Source of the DNA: FEN-1219 sp963744305
GTDB taxonomy: Bacteria; Pseudomonadota; Gammaproteobacteria; Steroidobacterales; Rariloculaceae
DNA: 64,000 nucleotides
Assembly: GCA_963744305.1 (NCBI GenBank)
Contig: CAVUTF010000027.1
Coordinates: 1 to 64,000, forward strand
Direction: 5' to 3'
Positions 1 to 8,219 of this stretch are shown here, in pieces; the stretch's first letter is position 1, and the number at the start of each line of letters is the position of its first letter. A program made the translations under genes and the position numbers. The notes under the pieces are model-generated. The model searched no databases, was not told the DNA's origin, and saw only the letters and a list, made by a program, of their open reading frames with translations.

Positions 1-183
1 CGTCACGTCTGTGCGCGGCGGGTTGCAGTAGCGCCTCGCCTCACTCGGCGATCGGCTCCGACATTGGCGTTCGGCCGCGCTGAGCCTTCGCCGGCTTAAC
101 TCCACGCTTCTGTGTTTTTCGATCCTCGCGGCGTTTGCGCCGATTCCGGTCACGATCTGTGTGCTCACAATGGTGTTGCGCCG

Positions 184-214
184 TTGACATCGCACTTGAG
201 CGGGGACTTATCAT
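184..214 (+). promoter_or_regulatory. Leaderless-type promoter of DUF1640 cassette, copy 1
   Basis: TTGACA at 184-189, a 19-nt spacer, then TATCAT at 209-214. The ATG at 222 begins 8 nt after the last base of the -10 box, so a normal transcription start falls on or next to the start codon. The same arrangement with the identical spacer recurs at 4999, 14216 and 47551. Confidence 0.6.
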
Positions 215-221
215 CGTGCCC

Positions 222-620
222 ATGCAGGCGGAATCTCTCGAGGTTCTTGAAAAGGCGGAAGTCGCGCCGGCCCAAGCCCGCGCGATCGTCCGCGCCATCG
301 AGATCGAGATCGCCGGCGCCAGCGACACGCTCGCCACCAAGCACGACCTTCTGGTGCTGCGCCAAGATTTGCGGAACGAGATGACGGAGCTGCGTTCGGA
401 GCTCAAGGTGGGGATGGCGAGGCCTGCAGCGGAGCTCAAGGACGACATGTCGAAGCTCGAAGCGCGGCTCGAAGGCCAGATTCACGCGAGCGCGAGTGGC
501 ATCACGCGACAGATGTACACGGCGGTGTTGGGGCAGATGGCAGTGCTGCTCGGTTTCACTTACTTTTTTCGCCACGCATCTGAACTGACGAGCGCTCTCG
601 CGAGAGGCTCGAGCTACTGA
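222..620 (+). CDS. DUF1640/CCDC90-like coiled-coil membrane protein, copy 1
   Basis: A 132-residue protein of unknown biochemical role. It has three parts: an N-terminal helical segment (LEVLEKAEVAPAQARAIVRA), a central coiled coil beginning with the ATKHDL motif typical of the DUF1640/CCDC90 family, and a C-terminal hydrophobic helix (about residues 105-122) that should anchor it in the membrane. Compared with the copy at 47583 it carries an extra stretch in the coiled coil (about 35 residues). No Shine-Dalgarno sequence is visible, but a TTGACA/TATCAT promoter lies immediately upstream. A GTG at 216 is an alternative start. Three paralogues lie at 5031, 14249 and 47583. The family assignment is by motif recall; the function is not inferred. 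Confidence 0.75.
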   Translation: MQAESLEVLEKAEVAPAQARAIVRAIEIEIAGASDTLATKHDLLVLRQDLRNEMTELRSELKVGMARPAAELKDDMSKLEARLEGQIHASASGITRQMYTAVLGQMAVLLGFTYFFRHASELTSALARGSSY

Positions 621-1067
621 TCGGGCGCGACGGTGACCTCGGTCGTCACGGAGCTCGCGATGAAGCAGCCTTCGTGAGCGTCGTGGTGCATCTTCGCGAG
701 ATCCTCGGCTGAAACAGTCACGCCGGCGGACCACACGATTTTCGGCCGCAGCGTGACGCGCGTGATGGCGAGCTTGCCCGCGGCGTTCTTCTCGAGCACG
801 CCGATCGGCGTCGTCGTCGTAGGCGTCGAGCGAGAGCTTCCGCTTCGCGGCGACGGCGAGGAACACGAGCATGTGGCACGACGGAGAGCGCGGCGACGAG
901 CGCTTCCTCGGGGTTCGACGCGGCTCTCGTCGCCGCGGTACTCCTTCGCCGCCGACGCCGGAACCGTCGTGCCCGCGAACTGCCACTCGTGCGCGCGGTT
1001 GTACGTCTGGTACGTGAAATCCTGGCTGCTGCGCTGCCACTCGGATTTTTGCGTGATGCTCCGACAC
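614..1067 (-). pseudogene. OsmC family peroxiredoxin-like protein, frameshifted
   Basis: OsmC/Ohr-fold proteins reduce organic peroxides with a pair of cysteines. Pieces of one protein appear in three minus-strand frames. The N-terminus has SEWQRSSQDFTYQTYNR and HEWQF. The middle has the EEALVAALS helix and SCHM carrying the first cysteine. The C-terminus has VLEKNAAGKLAIT, the HHDAHEGCFIA segment with the second cysteine, and TTEVTVAPD. At least three single-base shifts, between about 790 and 930, break the frame. The start is taken as the GTG at 1067 because a GGAGG lies 6 nt upstream. The gene converges on the DUF1640 gene and overlaps its stop by 7 nt. It is either a sequencing-error casualty or a recent pseudogene. 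Confidence 0.8.
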
Positions 1068-1189
1068 CGGGGGCCTCCTTCCGTCGCGTGAATGGGGCGC
1101 CCGGATCTTCGCACACGCGCCTTGCGGCCGCGCGGCGGGCCAATTCCCGCGAAGCGAGCGGCCGGCGCTCGGCGGCGGTCCGCTCATCT

Positions 1190-1519
1190 CTACCACCCGA
1201 GCCCGATCCGCAGCGCGAGCATCACCGCCGTGCCCACGACGATCGTGCCGAGGATGCCGCGGCGCCAGAAAAAGTAGATCGTGGCCGCCGCGACGGCAAA
1301 GAGACGCGCGTCGCGCCAGGTGGCGACGGGGTCACCGTCGGTCAGCAGAATCTCGGGCGCAATCACGGCGACGAGAGCCGCGAGCGGCGCGTAGCGCAGT
1401 CCTCGCAACACCCAGCGTGGCAGCGGCACCTCGCGCTCCGGAATCAAAAAGAAAGCGCGCGTCAGCACGGTGATGACGGTGAGCCCCGCGATGCCCGCGA
1501 GCAAGTATCCGCTCGTCAC
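1190..1519 (-). CDS. azlD: AzlD-family branched-chain amino acid transport subunit
   Basis: Small integral membrane subunit (109 aa) of the AzlCD exporter for branched-chain amino acids. The sequence is almost entirely hydrophobic, with about four helices (GYLLAGIAGLTVITVL, LAALVAVIAPEILL, LFAVAAATIYFFW, GTIVVGTAVMLAL). The RAFFLIPE and LRYAPLAALVAVI segments are typical of AzlD. The GTG at 1519 is preferred because it overlaps the azlC stop by four bases (GTGA), the usual translational coupling for this pair. The frame is intact. The function is from family knowledge and the substrate is not testable here. Confidence 0.85.
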   Translation of the reverse strand: MTSGYLLAGIAGLTVITVLTRAFFLIPEREVPLPRWVLRGLRYAPLAALVAVIAPEILLTDGDPVATWRDARLFAVAAATIYFFWRRGILGTIVVGTAVMLALRIGLGW

Positions 1520-2223
1520 GAGGTCGGCCCCTCGTCGGCAGCGGGCCAAGCGCGATCGAGCAGCAAACCGACGGCGACGCCCGCGGCGATGGCGACGACG
1601 ATGTTGAGGCGCAGCGGCAAAGCGAAGGCGGCAACCGCGGCGCTCGCCGCAACGGCCGCCGACACGACGCTCTTACGGTCCGATAGCATCGAATAGGTGA
1701 GGCCGAGCAGCGCCAACACGCCCGCGAATCCCAAGCCCCATTCCGTGGGCACTCGATCGGCGAGCACGATGCCGAGCAGCGCCGGGATCTGCCAGCTCCA
1801 CCAGTTCCACACGGCGCCGCCGCACAAGTACGGTAGTTGCTCGGCAGCCGGCCGCGGCTCCGGGAATCGGCGCTGGAACAGCACGTAGCTCAGGTCGGTG
1901 GCGAAATAGCCGAGCACGACACGCTGCCAGCGCGGTCGGCGGCCGAAGTATCTACGCCAGTGCGCGCTGAAGATCACGAACCTGAGATTGACGCAGAACG
2001 CGGCCGCGAACAGCACCCAGAGCGGCGCTCCGGCGGCGATCAGCGGCAAAGCGGCGAGCTGGGCGCTGCCGGCGTAAACGAAGAGGCTCATGAGCGTCGC
2101 GAGCGGCGCCGACAACCCGCCTTTGACCATCGCGACACCCGTGACGAGCGCCCACGCCGAAATGCCGAGCGACGGCTCGAGCATCTCGCTCACGCCGCGG
2201 CGAAATTCTTCGCGTGTATTCAC
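1516..2223 (-). CDS. azlC: AzlC-family branched-chain amino acid exporter subunit
   Basis: Large permease subunit (235 aa) of the AzlCD system. It carries the AzlC signature near the N-terminus (VKGGLSAPLATLMSLFVYAGSAQLAAL) followed by LRFVIFSAHWRRY, with six to seven hydrophobic helices through to the C-terminus. The GTG at 2223 gives a normal-length protein; upstream in-frame codons would add an implausible basic extension that overlaps the divergent CHRD promoter. azlC and azlD overlap by 4 nt and form an operon. The frame is intact although both neighbours are broken, which shows that the frameshifts in this region are not uniform. Confidence 0.88.
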   Translation of the reverse strand: MNTREEFRRGVSEMLEPSLGISAWALVTGVAMVKGGLSAPLATLMSLFVYAGSAQLAALPLIAAGAPLWVLFAAAFCVNLRFVIFSAHWRRYFGRRPRWQRVVLGYFATDLSYVLFQRRFPEPRPAAEQLPYLCGGAVWNWWSWQIPALLGIVLADRVPTEWGLGFAGVLALLGLTYSMLSDRKSVVSAAVAASAAVAAFALPLRLNIVVAIAAGVAVGLLLDRAWPAADEGPTS

Positions 2224-2314
2224 GATGAGCTCGAAGGTCCGGAACGCGGTCGAGGATAGCCTATACTCGTGGCGCTGCGTTCGAACGAATGAGAACAATG
2301 GGGAGCGTCGAAGC

Positions 2315-2768
2315 ATGCGCACCACACACGTGGTCGCCTCGGCACTGGCCTTGCTGGCCGCCGTCGCGATCGTGCCCGCCGAGGCACAAAACACCTTCAC
2401 CGCTCGTTTGGATTGGGTACCCATCGGCGGCGCCGAGCGCAACGACGTCTCCGGCGGAGGATCAGCCACCGCCACGCTGTCCGGATCGAGACTCTGCGAT
2501 CACGGGCTCGTTCGAGGGACTGCCTGCGCCAGCCACCGCGCGAAACTGCATCAAGGCGTCGCGACCGGCGCGCGCGGCGGGCCCGCGATCGCCGAGCTCA
2601 GCGTCACGGCGACGCGAGGGGCACGCTGTCCGGCAACGTCGCTTGAGCCGCGAGCAACGCGGCGCTCAAAGCCGGGCAGCTCTACGTACAGTGTACTCCG
2701 AAAGGCGTGCTCCCGGACAACAGCATGCTGTGGGGCTGGCTGCTGCAGGAACGAGCTGCGCGTCATGA
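2315..2768 (+). pseudogene. CHRD-domain secreted protein, frameshifted copy
   Basis: Secreted single-domain CHRD (chordin-like) protein. The signal peptide is residues 1-24 (MRTTHVVASALALLAAVAIV, ending AEA). It is followed by TFTARLDWVPIGGAERNDV and SGSRL. After a one-base insertion near 2495 the frame changes to GLPAPATARNCI, and further shifts follow near 2545 and 2645. The LWGWLL-type C-terminus is recoverable. The intact homologue at 44223 shows the original reading. The stop overlaps the ATG of the PQQ dehydrogenase at 2765 (ATGA), the same coupling as in the 44 kb copy, so the two-gene unit was duplicated. CHRD proteins often travel with secreted dehydrogenases or copper proteins; no enzymatic role is known. 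Confidence 0.8.
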
Positions 2769-4883
2769 ATTCGAACAGGTCGTTCGCTGCGCTCCAGTCG
2801 CTGCGGCCGTCGCCCGTCGCGCTACCGCGGCACCGGCGCTCGCCTTCACGCCGAGCAAGCCGCCGCCGGCCGCGCGGCCTACGAGCAAAGCTGCGTCACC
2901 TGCCACGGCCCGAACCTGCGCCAGCTGCCGAACGCGCTGCTCGCCGGCGCCGGAGTTCGTCGGCCGCTGGGGCAACCGCGCGACGAACGATCTGCATCGC
3001 GCAGGCGCGCTCGACGATGCCGCCCGACAATCCGGGCGGCCTGTCCGGCGGAAACCTACGCGAACGTCGTCGCGTACTTGCTGCAAGTCGAACGGCGGCG
3101 CCGCCGAGCGACGAACGCGATCGACGCGGGCACGACGGCGCGCGTCGGCCAAGGCCTCGACGGGCGCGAGCCGCCCGCCGCGGCCGCAGCCGCGCAGCGC
3201 CGAGCGCACCGCCCGCGCCGACGGGCGTCATCGTCGCCGGCACGGTGCCGAGCTTCACGCCGGTCACCGACGCGATGCTGCGCAATCCCGACGCCGAAGA
3301 CTGGCTCATGCTGCGCCACGACTACAGCGCGACGAGCTACAGCCCGCTCACGCAGATCACGCCCGAGAACGCGCATCAGCTTCGGCTCGCGTGGATCTGG
3401 CCGATGCGCGACGGCGGCACGAATCAACCCGCGCCGCTCGTGTACGACGGCACGCTGTATCTCGCGAACACGGGCGGCATCATCCAAGCGCTCGACGCGA
3501 AGACGGGCGATCTGATCTGGGAGCACCACGTCGGCGCCGAGATCGCGCCGCGCGGCATCACGCTGTACCGGAACATGCTGATCTTCCAGAGCGCCGAGCG
3601 AGTGGGCCGTTCGGCCGCAGGCCGCGCGCCTCATCGCGCTCGACGCACGCACGGGCGAGACCGTCTGGAACGTCGAGATGCCGAACGTCTATGCGACGAA
3701 CAGCGGCCCGATCGTCGCGAACGGCCTGCTGATCCAGGGCGGGGGCACGTGCACGGTCTACGAGAAGACAAGTGCTCCATCAGCGCCTACGATCCCGAGA
3801 CGGGCGAGCAGCGCTGGCTCTTCCGCACGATCGCGCTCGACGGCGAGCCCGGCGGCGATAGCTGGGGCGGGCTGCCGGATCTGTATCGCGCCGGCGGCGA
3901 AGCGCTGGATCACCGGCAGCTACGATCCCGATCTGAACCTCACGTACTGGGGCACCGCGCAGGCGAAGCCGTGGATGCCCGCGAGCCGCGGCATGCACGA
4001 CGAACGACGTCGCGCTCTACACGAGCTCGACGCTGGCGCTCGAACGCCGACGACCGGCGAGCTCGCATGGCACTACGCGCACGCGCCCGGCGAAGCGTTC
4101 GATCTCGACGTCGTGTTCGAGCGCGTGCTCGTCGACGCCGGCGACGAGAAGTGGGTGTTCTCGGTCGGCAAGGACGGCGTGCTCTGGAAGCACGATCGCG
4201 CAGACCGGCGAGTACCTCGGGCACAAGCCGAGACCGTGTTCCAGAACGTCTGGGCGAGCTTCGATCGCGAGACCGGCCGGCCGCGTTATCGCGCCGACAT
4301 CCTCGAGCACAAGGTCGGCGAGTGGATCGACGCGTGCCCGAGCACGGCCGGCGGCAAGAACTGGCACGCGATGAGCTTCCACGCGTCCGACGCGCCAACT
4401 GATCATTCCCTTGAGCCAGAGCTGCGTGTCGCTGCGCGCGCAAGCCATCGAGCAGGTGCCGGGCGGCGGCAGCGGCGGCGGCGCCGACCGGCGCTTCTAT
4501 ACGATGCCGGGCACGAACGGCAACGTCGGCAAGCTCGCCGCGTTCAACGTCGACACGCTCGAGCAGACGTGGTCGCTCGAGCAGCGCGCGTCGTTCATGA
4601 CGTCCGTGCTGTCGACGGCCGGCGGCGTCGCGTTCGCCGGCGATCTCGACCGCAGCTTCAAGGCGCGTCGACGTGCGCGACGGCAGCGTCGTCTGTGGAG
4701 ACGCGGCTCGCGACTTCGGTGCAAGGCTTCCCGATCAGCTTCGCCGTCGACGGCAAGCAGTACATCGCCGTGGCGACGGGCTTGGGCGGCGGCAGCCCGC
4801 GCGGCGTGCCGGCGACGATCACGCCGGAGATCCGGCCGCCGAACCGCGGCCACGCGCTGTACGTGTTCGCGTTGCCGCGATAG
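2765..4883 (+). pseudogene. Cytochrome c-PQQ dehydrogenase fusion, multiply frameshifted
   Basis: Decayed paralogue of the gene at 44684. The N-terminus holds a cytochrome c domain with CVTCH readable near 2893-2907. After a proline/alanine linker comes the PQQ beta-propeller: VTDAMLRNPDAEDWLMLRHDYSATSYSPLTQI near 3250-3350, ANTGG, GDLIWEHHVGAEIAPRG, SYDPDLNLTYWG and MPGTNGNVGKLAAFN. It ends with the HALYVFALPR propeller-closing strand. At least eight single-base shifts scatter these motifs over all three frames. The enzyme would oxidise alcohols or sugars in the periplasm and pass electrons to its own haem. The presence of the whole length argues for recent decay or sequence error rather than old decay. 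Confidence 0.85.
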
Positions 4884-4998
4884 CGCGCGAGCGCGCGACC
4901 CGGAAGCGTTTCGCCTAACTCGGCGTTCCGGTCCGTTTCGAGCGTGGCAGTCGGAGGCCGAGCCCAGCAACCATGTGCTTCCAGGCGCGCTCTGTTCC

Positions 4999-5029
4999 TT
5001 GACAGCGCGCTTTGCGTGACGTTTATCAT
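4999..5029 (+). promoter_or_regulatory. Leaderless-type promoter of DUF1640 cassette, copy 2
   Basis: TTGACA at 4999-5004, a 19-nt spacer, then TATCAT at 5024-5029. The ATG at 5037 begins after a 7-nt gap. The sequence is nearly identical to 47551-47581, and homology between the two cassettes begins at about 4988/47540. Confidence 0.6.
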
Positions 5030-5030
5030 C

Positions 5031-5335
5031 ATGTCGATGCAAGCCGAGTCGCTCGAGGTCCTCGAAAAAGCCGATGTGGCGCCGGCACAGGCGCGCGCGA
5101 TTGTCCGAGCGATCGAAATCGAGCTCTCGGGTGCAAAGGACACGCTCGCGACGAAGCACGACGTATTGCTATTGCGCCAGGAATTGCGCCAGGAGATGGC
5201 GGAAATGCGTGGCGAGCTCCGAGCCGAGATTCACGCAAGCGCGAGCAGCATCACGCGCCAGAGTATGGCGCGCTGCTGGGACAGATGGCGGTGCTGCTTG
5301 GGTTCGCGTATTTCTTTGTAACTCACGTTCGCTGA
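5031..5335 (+). pseudogene. DUF1640/CCDC90-like membrane protein, copy 2, frameshifted
   Basis: Nearly identical to the intact copy at 47583 (AESLEVLEKADVAPAQAR, ATKHDVLLLRQ). A single-base event near 5262, right after SITRQ, throws the C-terminal membrane helix (GALLGQMAVLLGFAYFF) into another frame, where it continues to a stop at 5335. Without the anchor the product would be soluble and altered. The gene sits directly after the PQQ dehydrogenase pseudogene and 8 nt before the Uma2 gene, the same order as at 47.6-48.5 kb. Confidence 0.8.
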
Positions 5336-5343
5336 GTCACGGT

Positions 5344-5897
5344 ATGGCCACGAAACCTTTGAAGAAGGGCGCGACGTACGATGATCTCCGGGACGTCCCC
5401 GACCACTACGTCGCCGAGATGTTCGATGGCGAGCTCTACGCGACGCCGCGACCTGCGCTGCCGCACGCTCATGCCGCAACAGTGCTCGGAAGCAAGCTGG
5501 TCAGCTCATTTCACCGCAACGGTCCGGGCGGGTGGGTGATCTCGACGAGCCGGAGCTGCACTTCGGCAACGACGTGCTCGTGCCCGACCTCGCCGGCTGG
5601 CGCCGCGAGCGAGTCCCCACATTGCTTGCAGACGCATATATGACGCTGGCGCCCGATTGGATCTGCGAGGTGCTGTCGGCGTCCACCGAGACGCTCGATC
5701 GCGGCACGAAGCTGCGCATTTACGCACGCGAACGCGTGTCTCATGCCTGGCTCGTCGAGCCACTGCGGCGAACGCTCGAAGTGCTGGGGCTCGAGTCGGG
5801 GAACTGGAATCAGCTCGACGCGCACGAGGGCAACGTGAAAGTCCGCGCGCCGCCGTTCGATGCAATCGAGCTCGAGCTCGGCGCGCTCTGGATCTGA
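5344..5897 (+). pseudogene. Uma2-family endonuclease-like protein, one frameshift
   Basis: Uma2 (PF05685) proteins have a PD-(D/E)XK nuclease fold and an unknown cellular target. Residues 1-60 (ATKPLKKGATYDDLRDVPDHY) read in one frame. Near 5541 one base is missing compared with the homologue at 47901 (gtgatctcgac against gtgatcctcgac), and the rest, including VPDLAGWRRE and WICEVLSAS, continues in a second frame to LGALWI. The last base of homology with the other two cassettes is the stop codon itself. Immediately downstream lies a truncated HigB toxin. Confidence 0.82.
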
Positions 5898-6031
5898 AAG
5901 CGCGCGTCGCAGAAAGCGTTGCGAGGGATTGGAAGGGCTACCACTCGATCCGGATCAACGATCAGTGGCGTATCGTTTTCCGTTGGCAGAGCGGCAACGC
6001 AGGCGACGTCAGAGTGCTGGACTACCATTGA
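5898..6031 (+). pseudogene. higB: HigB/RelE-type toxin, C-terminal remnant
   Basis: Only the last 45 or so residues of a HigB-type mRNA interferase remain: RDWKGYHSIRINDQWRIVFRW followed by DVRVLDYH. This matches the conserved second half of the family (about 92 aa in full). The first half is absent, and its place is taken by the end of the Uma2 gene, whose TGA abuts the remnant. It cannot be a functional toxin. The antitoxin gene follows 10 nt downstream, as in ordinary higBA operons. Confidence 0.75.
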
Positions 6032-6041
6032 GGTGCAGGAT

Positions 6042-6326
6042 ATGAGAAAGCGCGGTCGCGAGCATCAACCGACCAACCCGTTTCACCCCGGCGAGGTGCT
6101 GCTAGAAGAGTTCCTTGCTTCGGCTCAGACTTCGCAGACGGCGTTTGCGGAGAAGCTCGGCTGGACGCGTGCGAAGCTGAATGAGCTCATCAAGGGCAAG
6201 CGCGGCATCACTGCAGAATCGGCACTCGATCTCGCCGAGGCGCTCGGAACGTCGCCCCGCCTGTGGATGAATCTCCAGACTACATACGACCTAGCCCGCG
6301 CAGCGGGGAAACGAAGCGCCGCGTAG
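6042..6326 (+). CDS. higA: HigA-family XRE antitoxin
   Basis: A 94-residue helix-turn-helix antitoxin of the HigA/VapI type. It has the family opening NPFHPGEVLLEEFL, an HTH around residues 27-70 (TAFAEKLGWTRAKLNELIKG, then ITAESALDLAEALGTSPRLWMNLQ), and a short basic tail. It normally neutralises HigB and represses its own operon. Here the toxin is truncated, so the protein is an orphan antitoxin. The frame is intact. The start is the ATG at 6042, preceded by GAGG 10 nt upstream. Confidence 0.88.
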   Translation: MRKRGREHQPTNPFHPGEVLLEEFLASAQTSQTAFAEKLGWTRAKLNELIKGKRGITAESALDLAEALGTSPRLWMNLQTTYDLARAAGKRSAA

Positions 6327-6359
6327 GCGCGATCACAATCGATTCAGACGCGGCACGTC

Positions 6360-6473
6360 GCTCACGAGGAGACGTGGGCGCTCGAGCAGCGCGCGTCGTG
6401 CCATCGTTGATCGCCAGAGATCCAGCCGCCGAACAGGGGACACGCGCTGTACGTGTTCGCGCTGCCGCAATGA
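6360..6473 (+). pseudogene. Scar of PQQ dehydrogenase 3' end with internal deletion
   Basis: Bases 6369-6400 encode ETWALEQRAS, matching the PQQ dehydrogenase near 46495-46530. After GCGTCGTG the sequence jumps to the last 70 bases of that gene (EIQPPNRGHALYVFALPQ and stop). About 210 bp between the two points are missing. The join lies in a short shared cgt/gcg tract, suggesting microhomology deletion. No start or promoter remains. Confidence 0.75.
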
Positions 6474-6563
6474 CTGCCTAATTCGGCGCTTCGGCCTCTT
6501 TCGAGAGTTGGCGTCGCTCGAGACACGCGCGACGATCGCGAACGAGCCGGCATACCTTCGCCT

Positions 6564-6595
6564 GTTGACTAGCACTTGTGGGGCACGTTTATCAT
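6564..6595 (+). promoter_or_regulatory. Cassette-type promoter lacking its DUF1640 gene
   Basis: TTGACT at 6564-6569 and TATCAT at 6590-6595, with a 20-nt spacer. The following bases cgATG resemble the DUF1640 cassettes, but no DUF1640 gene follows; the antitoxin-like gene at 6671 does. Confidence 0.4.
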
Positions 6596-6670
6596 CGATG
6601 CGTTAGTAGGCCGTCGCACGCGTTTCCGCGTTCCCAATGCAGCGGCGAGCGTTGCCGAGGAGAAGCGAAA

Positions 6671-6943
6671 ATGGGCGTCGACCTTTCCGAGTTGTTGGCG
6701 CTGCCTATCGAAGAGAGAGCGAAGCTCGCGGAAGCCCTTTGGGACAGCGTTGCCCGCGCCGAGTTGGAGCCGCTGATCAAGGAGTTTGTCGCGCGCGTCG
6801 AGCGAACGAGCAAGACGCTCGAGGCAACGAATTCGCGGCTCGAACACTTCGACGAAGAGCTCGAGCGAAGCAGAGCTGAAGTACGCGAGGCAGTTCTCAG
6901 GTCGCAAGAAGAGTGGCCGTTCGTTGTGCCACGGACGCAATGA
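6671..6943 (+). CDS. Antitoxin-derived coiled-coil protein
   Basis: A 90-residue protein. Residues 1-28 (VDLSELLALPIEERAKLAEALWDSVA) match the start of the TIGR02574-type addiction-module antitoxins, such as the one at 46955. The usual C-terminal toxin-binding part is replaced by a long amphipathic helix (ERTSKTLEATNSRLEHFDEEL) ending in VREAVLRSQEEWPFVV. A paralogue with the same hybrid design lies at 23976. There is no toxin gene downstream. The start is the ATG at 6671 because a GAGGAG lies 8 nt upstream. The role is unknown; it could be a solitary regulator. Confidence 0.7.
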   Translation: MGVDLSELLALPIEERAKLAEALWDSVARAELEPLIKEFVARVERTSKTLEATNSRLEHFDEELERSRAEVREAVLRSQEEWPFVVPRTQ

Positions 6944-7200
6944 GTATCTGGCGCGAGCTACGCTGACGGCGTTCGGGGACAGTCCGCCTCGCGACGCATC
7001 ATCGCGAGCAGCCTTTCCGTGGTCGGTTGCCACATTTATCGGGGAGGGCGGTCACCACCAGGAAAAAGAATGACACTGTAAACGTTCGCTGTCCTGCTAT
7101 TTTCAAAGGCGCGATCTTCCGGGAGACGGGTCGCCGCACTGGCGAGCGTTCGGGAACCGCGCGCGATTCGAAGCGAGCTTGCCGCCCTCCGGAGGAATAA

Positions 7201-8200
7201 ATGAAAACCTTTCACACAGCCGTCCTGGCGAGCGTCCTAGCGTCCAGCCCCACCTTCGCGCACCACAGTCCGTCTGCCTACGACCAAACTGCTGCGGTCG
7301 TCTTCAAAGGAACGATCACAAGGTCGGGTGGATGAACCCGCACATCTACTTCACGCTCGCGGTGACCGGCGCGGACGGCACGACGGTCGAGCAGGAAGTC
7401 GAGGCCGGTCGATCTCAGTCAACACCGCGCTCGGCCTTACGAAGGATGACTCGTTCCCGGCGAGGAAGTCACGGTCCGGGCATTCCCGAACCGGCGTGGC
7501 GCGGGGCGGGTCGTGTGGGGTCTCGACGTGACGACGAGCGACGGCGTGGCGCATCGCTCGACCTCCTGGCCGGAACAGCCGCGACGCCGCGGTCGGTCCA
7601 GGCTACAGCATCGCCGGTCGCTGGGCACCTGCGCTCCGCAGCGTGGCGAGCATCCTCCCGCGCATGCGCAGCTTGCCCCTGACCGAAGCGGGGCGCGAGC
7701 CGCTGCGGACATCGATAGTCAGCGGGCCGCGGACGCGAGCCGCGCACCTGGTCCGCCCGCGAATCATGAATCTTCCGGTGTTGCGGACGATCGAGGTCGA
7801 CGATGAGGTGGTGAAGCTCACCTTCGACTGGATGGGCGCCGAGCGACTCGTCCACCTCGATCAAGCCGGGCACCCGCCGCTGTCGAGCCCAGTTCGCAAG
7901 GACATTCGATCGGCCACTGGGAGGGCGACACGCCGTCATCGACACCGTCGCGTTCATCCCGAACCGGATGGGCTTCGGCTGGGCGTCGCGTTCCGTCAGG
8001 GTCGAGCAAGCATCGGTCGAACGCTGTCGCTCACCGAGGATCGTCTTCAACTTCAATACGAGTTACGATCGAGGATCCTGAAGTACTTTCAGGCCCGGCG
8101 TCGTTCACCACCGTGTGGGATCATCGGCCGGATCCCTTCGAGCCCTCGGGAGAGGAATGTAATCCGGAGAATGAAAACGTTTTCTCACGCAGGAAAAGCG
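7201..8200 (+). pseudogene. DUF6152-type secreted protein, multiply frameshifted
   Basis: The signal peptide (residues 1-20, MKTFHTAVLASVLAS) ends before AHHSPSAYD, the DUF6152 hallmark. GWMNPHIYFTLAVTGADG, VTVRAFPNRRGAGRVVWGLDV and, in other frames, TIEVDDEVVKLTFDWMGAERLVHLDQA and GHWEGDT-type motifs follow. At least six frameshifts separate them. Proteins of this shape are secreted, have no known reaction and are usually found beside PQQ dehydrogenases, as at 21682-23841 in this window. The start is the ATG at 7201, with a GGAGGA sequence 6 nt upstream. The end is approximate, near the CNPENENVF segment. Confidence 0.7.
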
Positions 8201-8219
8201 CGCGCCGCCGACGCACTCA

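Noticed and set aside
165..1196. Long minus-strand open frame (343 codons) across the DUF1640 and OsmC genes
   Set aside because: It is an antisense shadow in GC-rich DNA; only its part at 860-900 (SCHM...KRKL) is real, as a shifted piece of OsmC.
2765..4883. Programmed frameshifting as explanation for the split reading frames
   Set aside because: Shifts are numerous, in both directions and without slippery sites; the only credible programmed site is A7 in the IS element.
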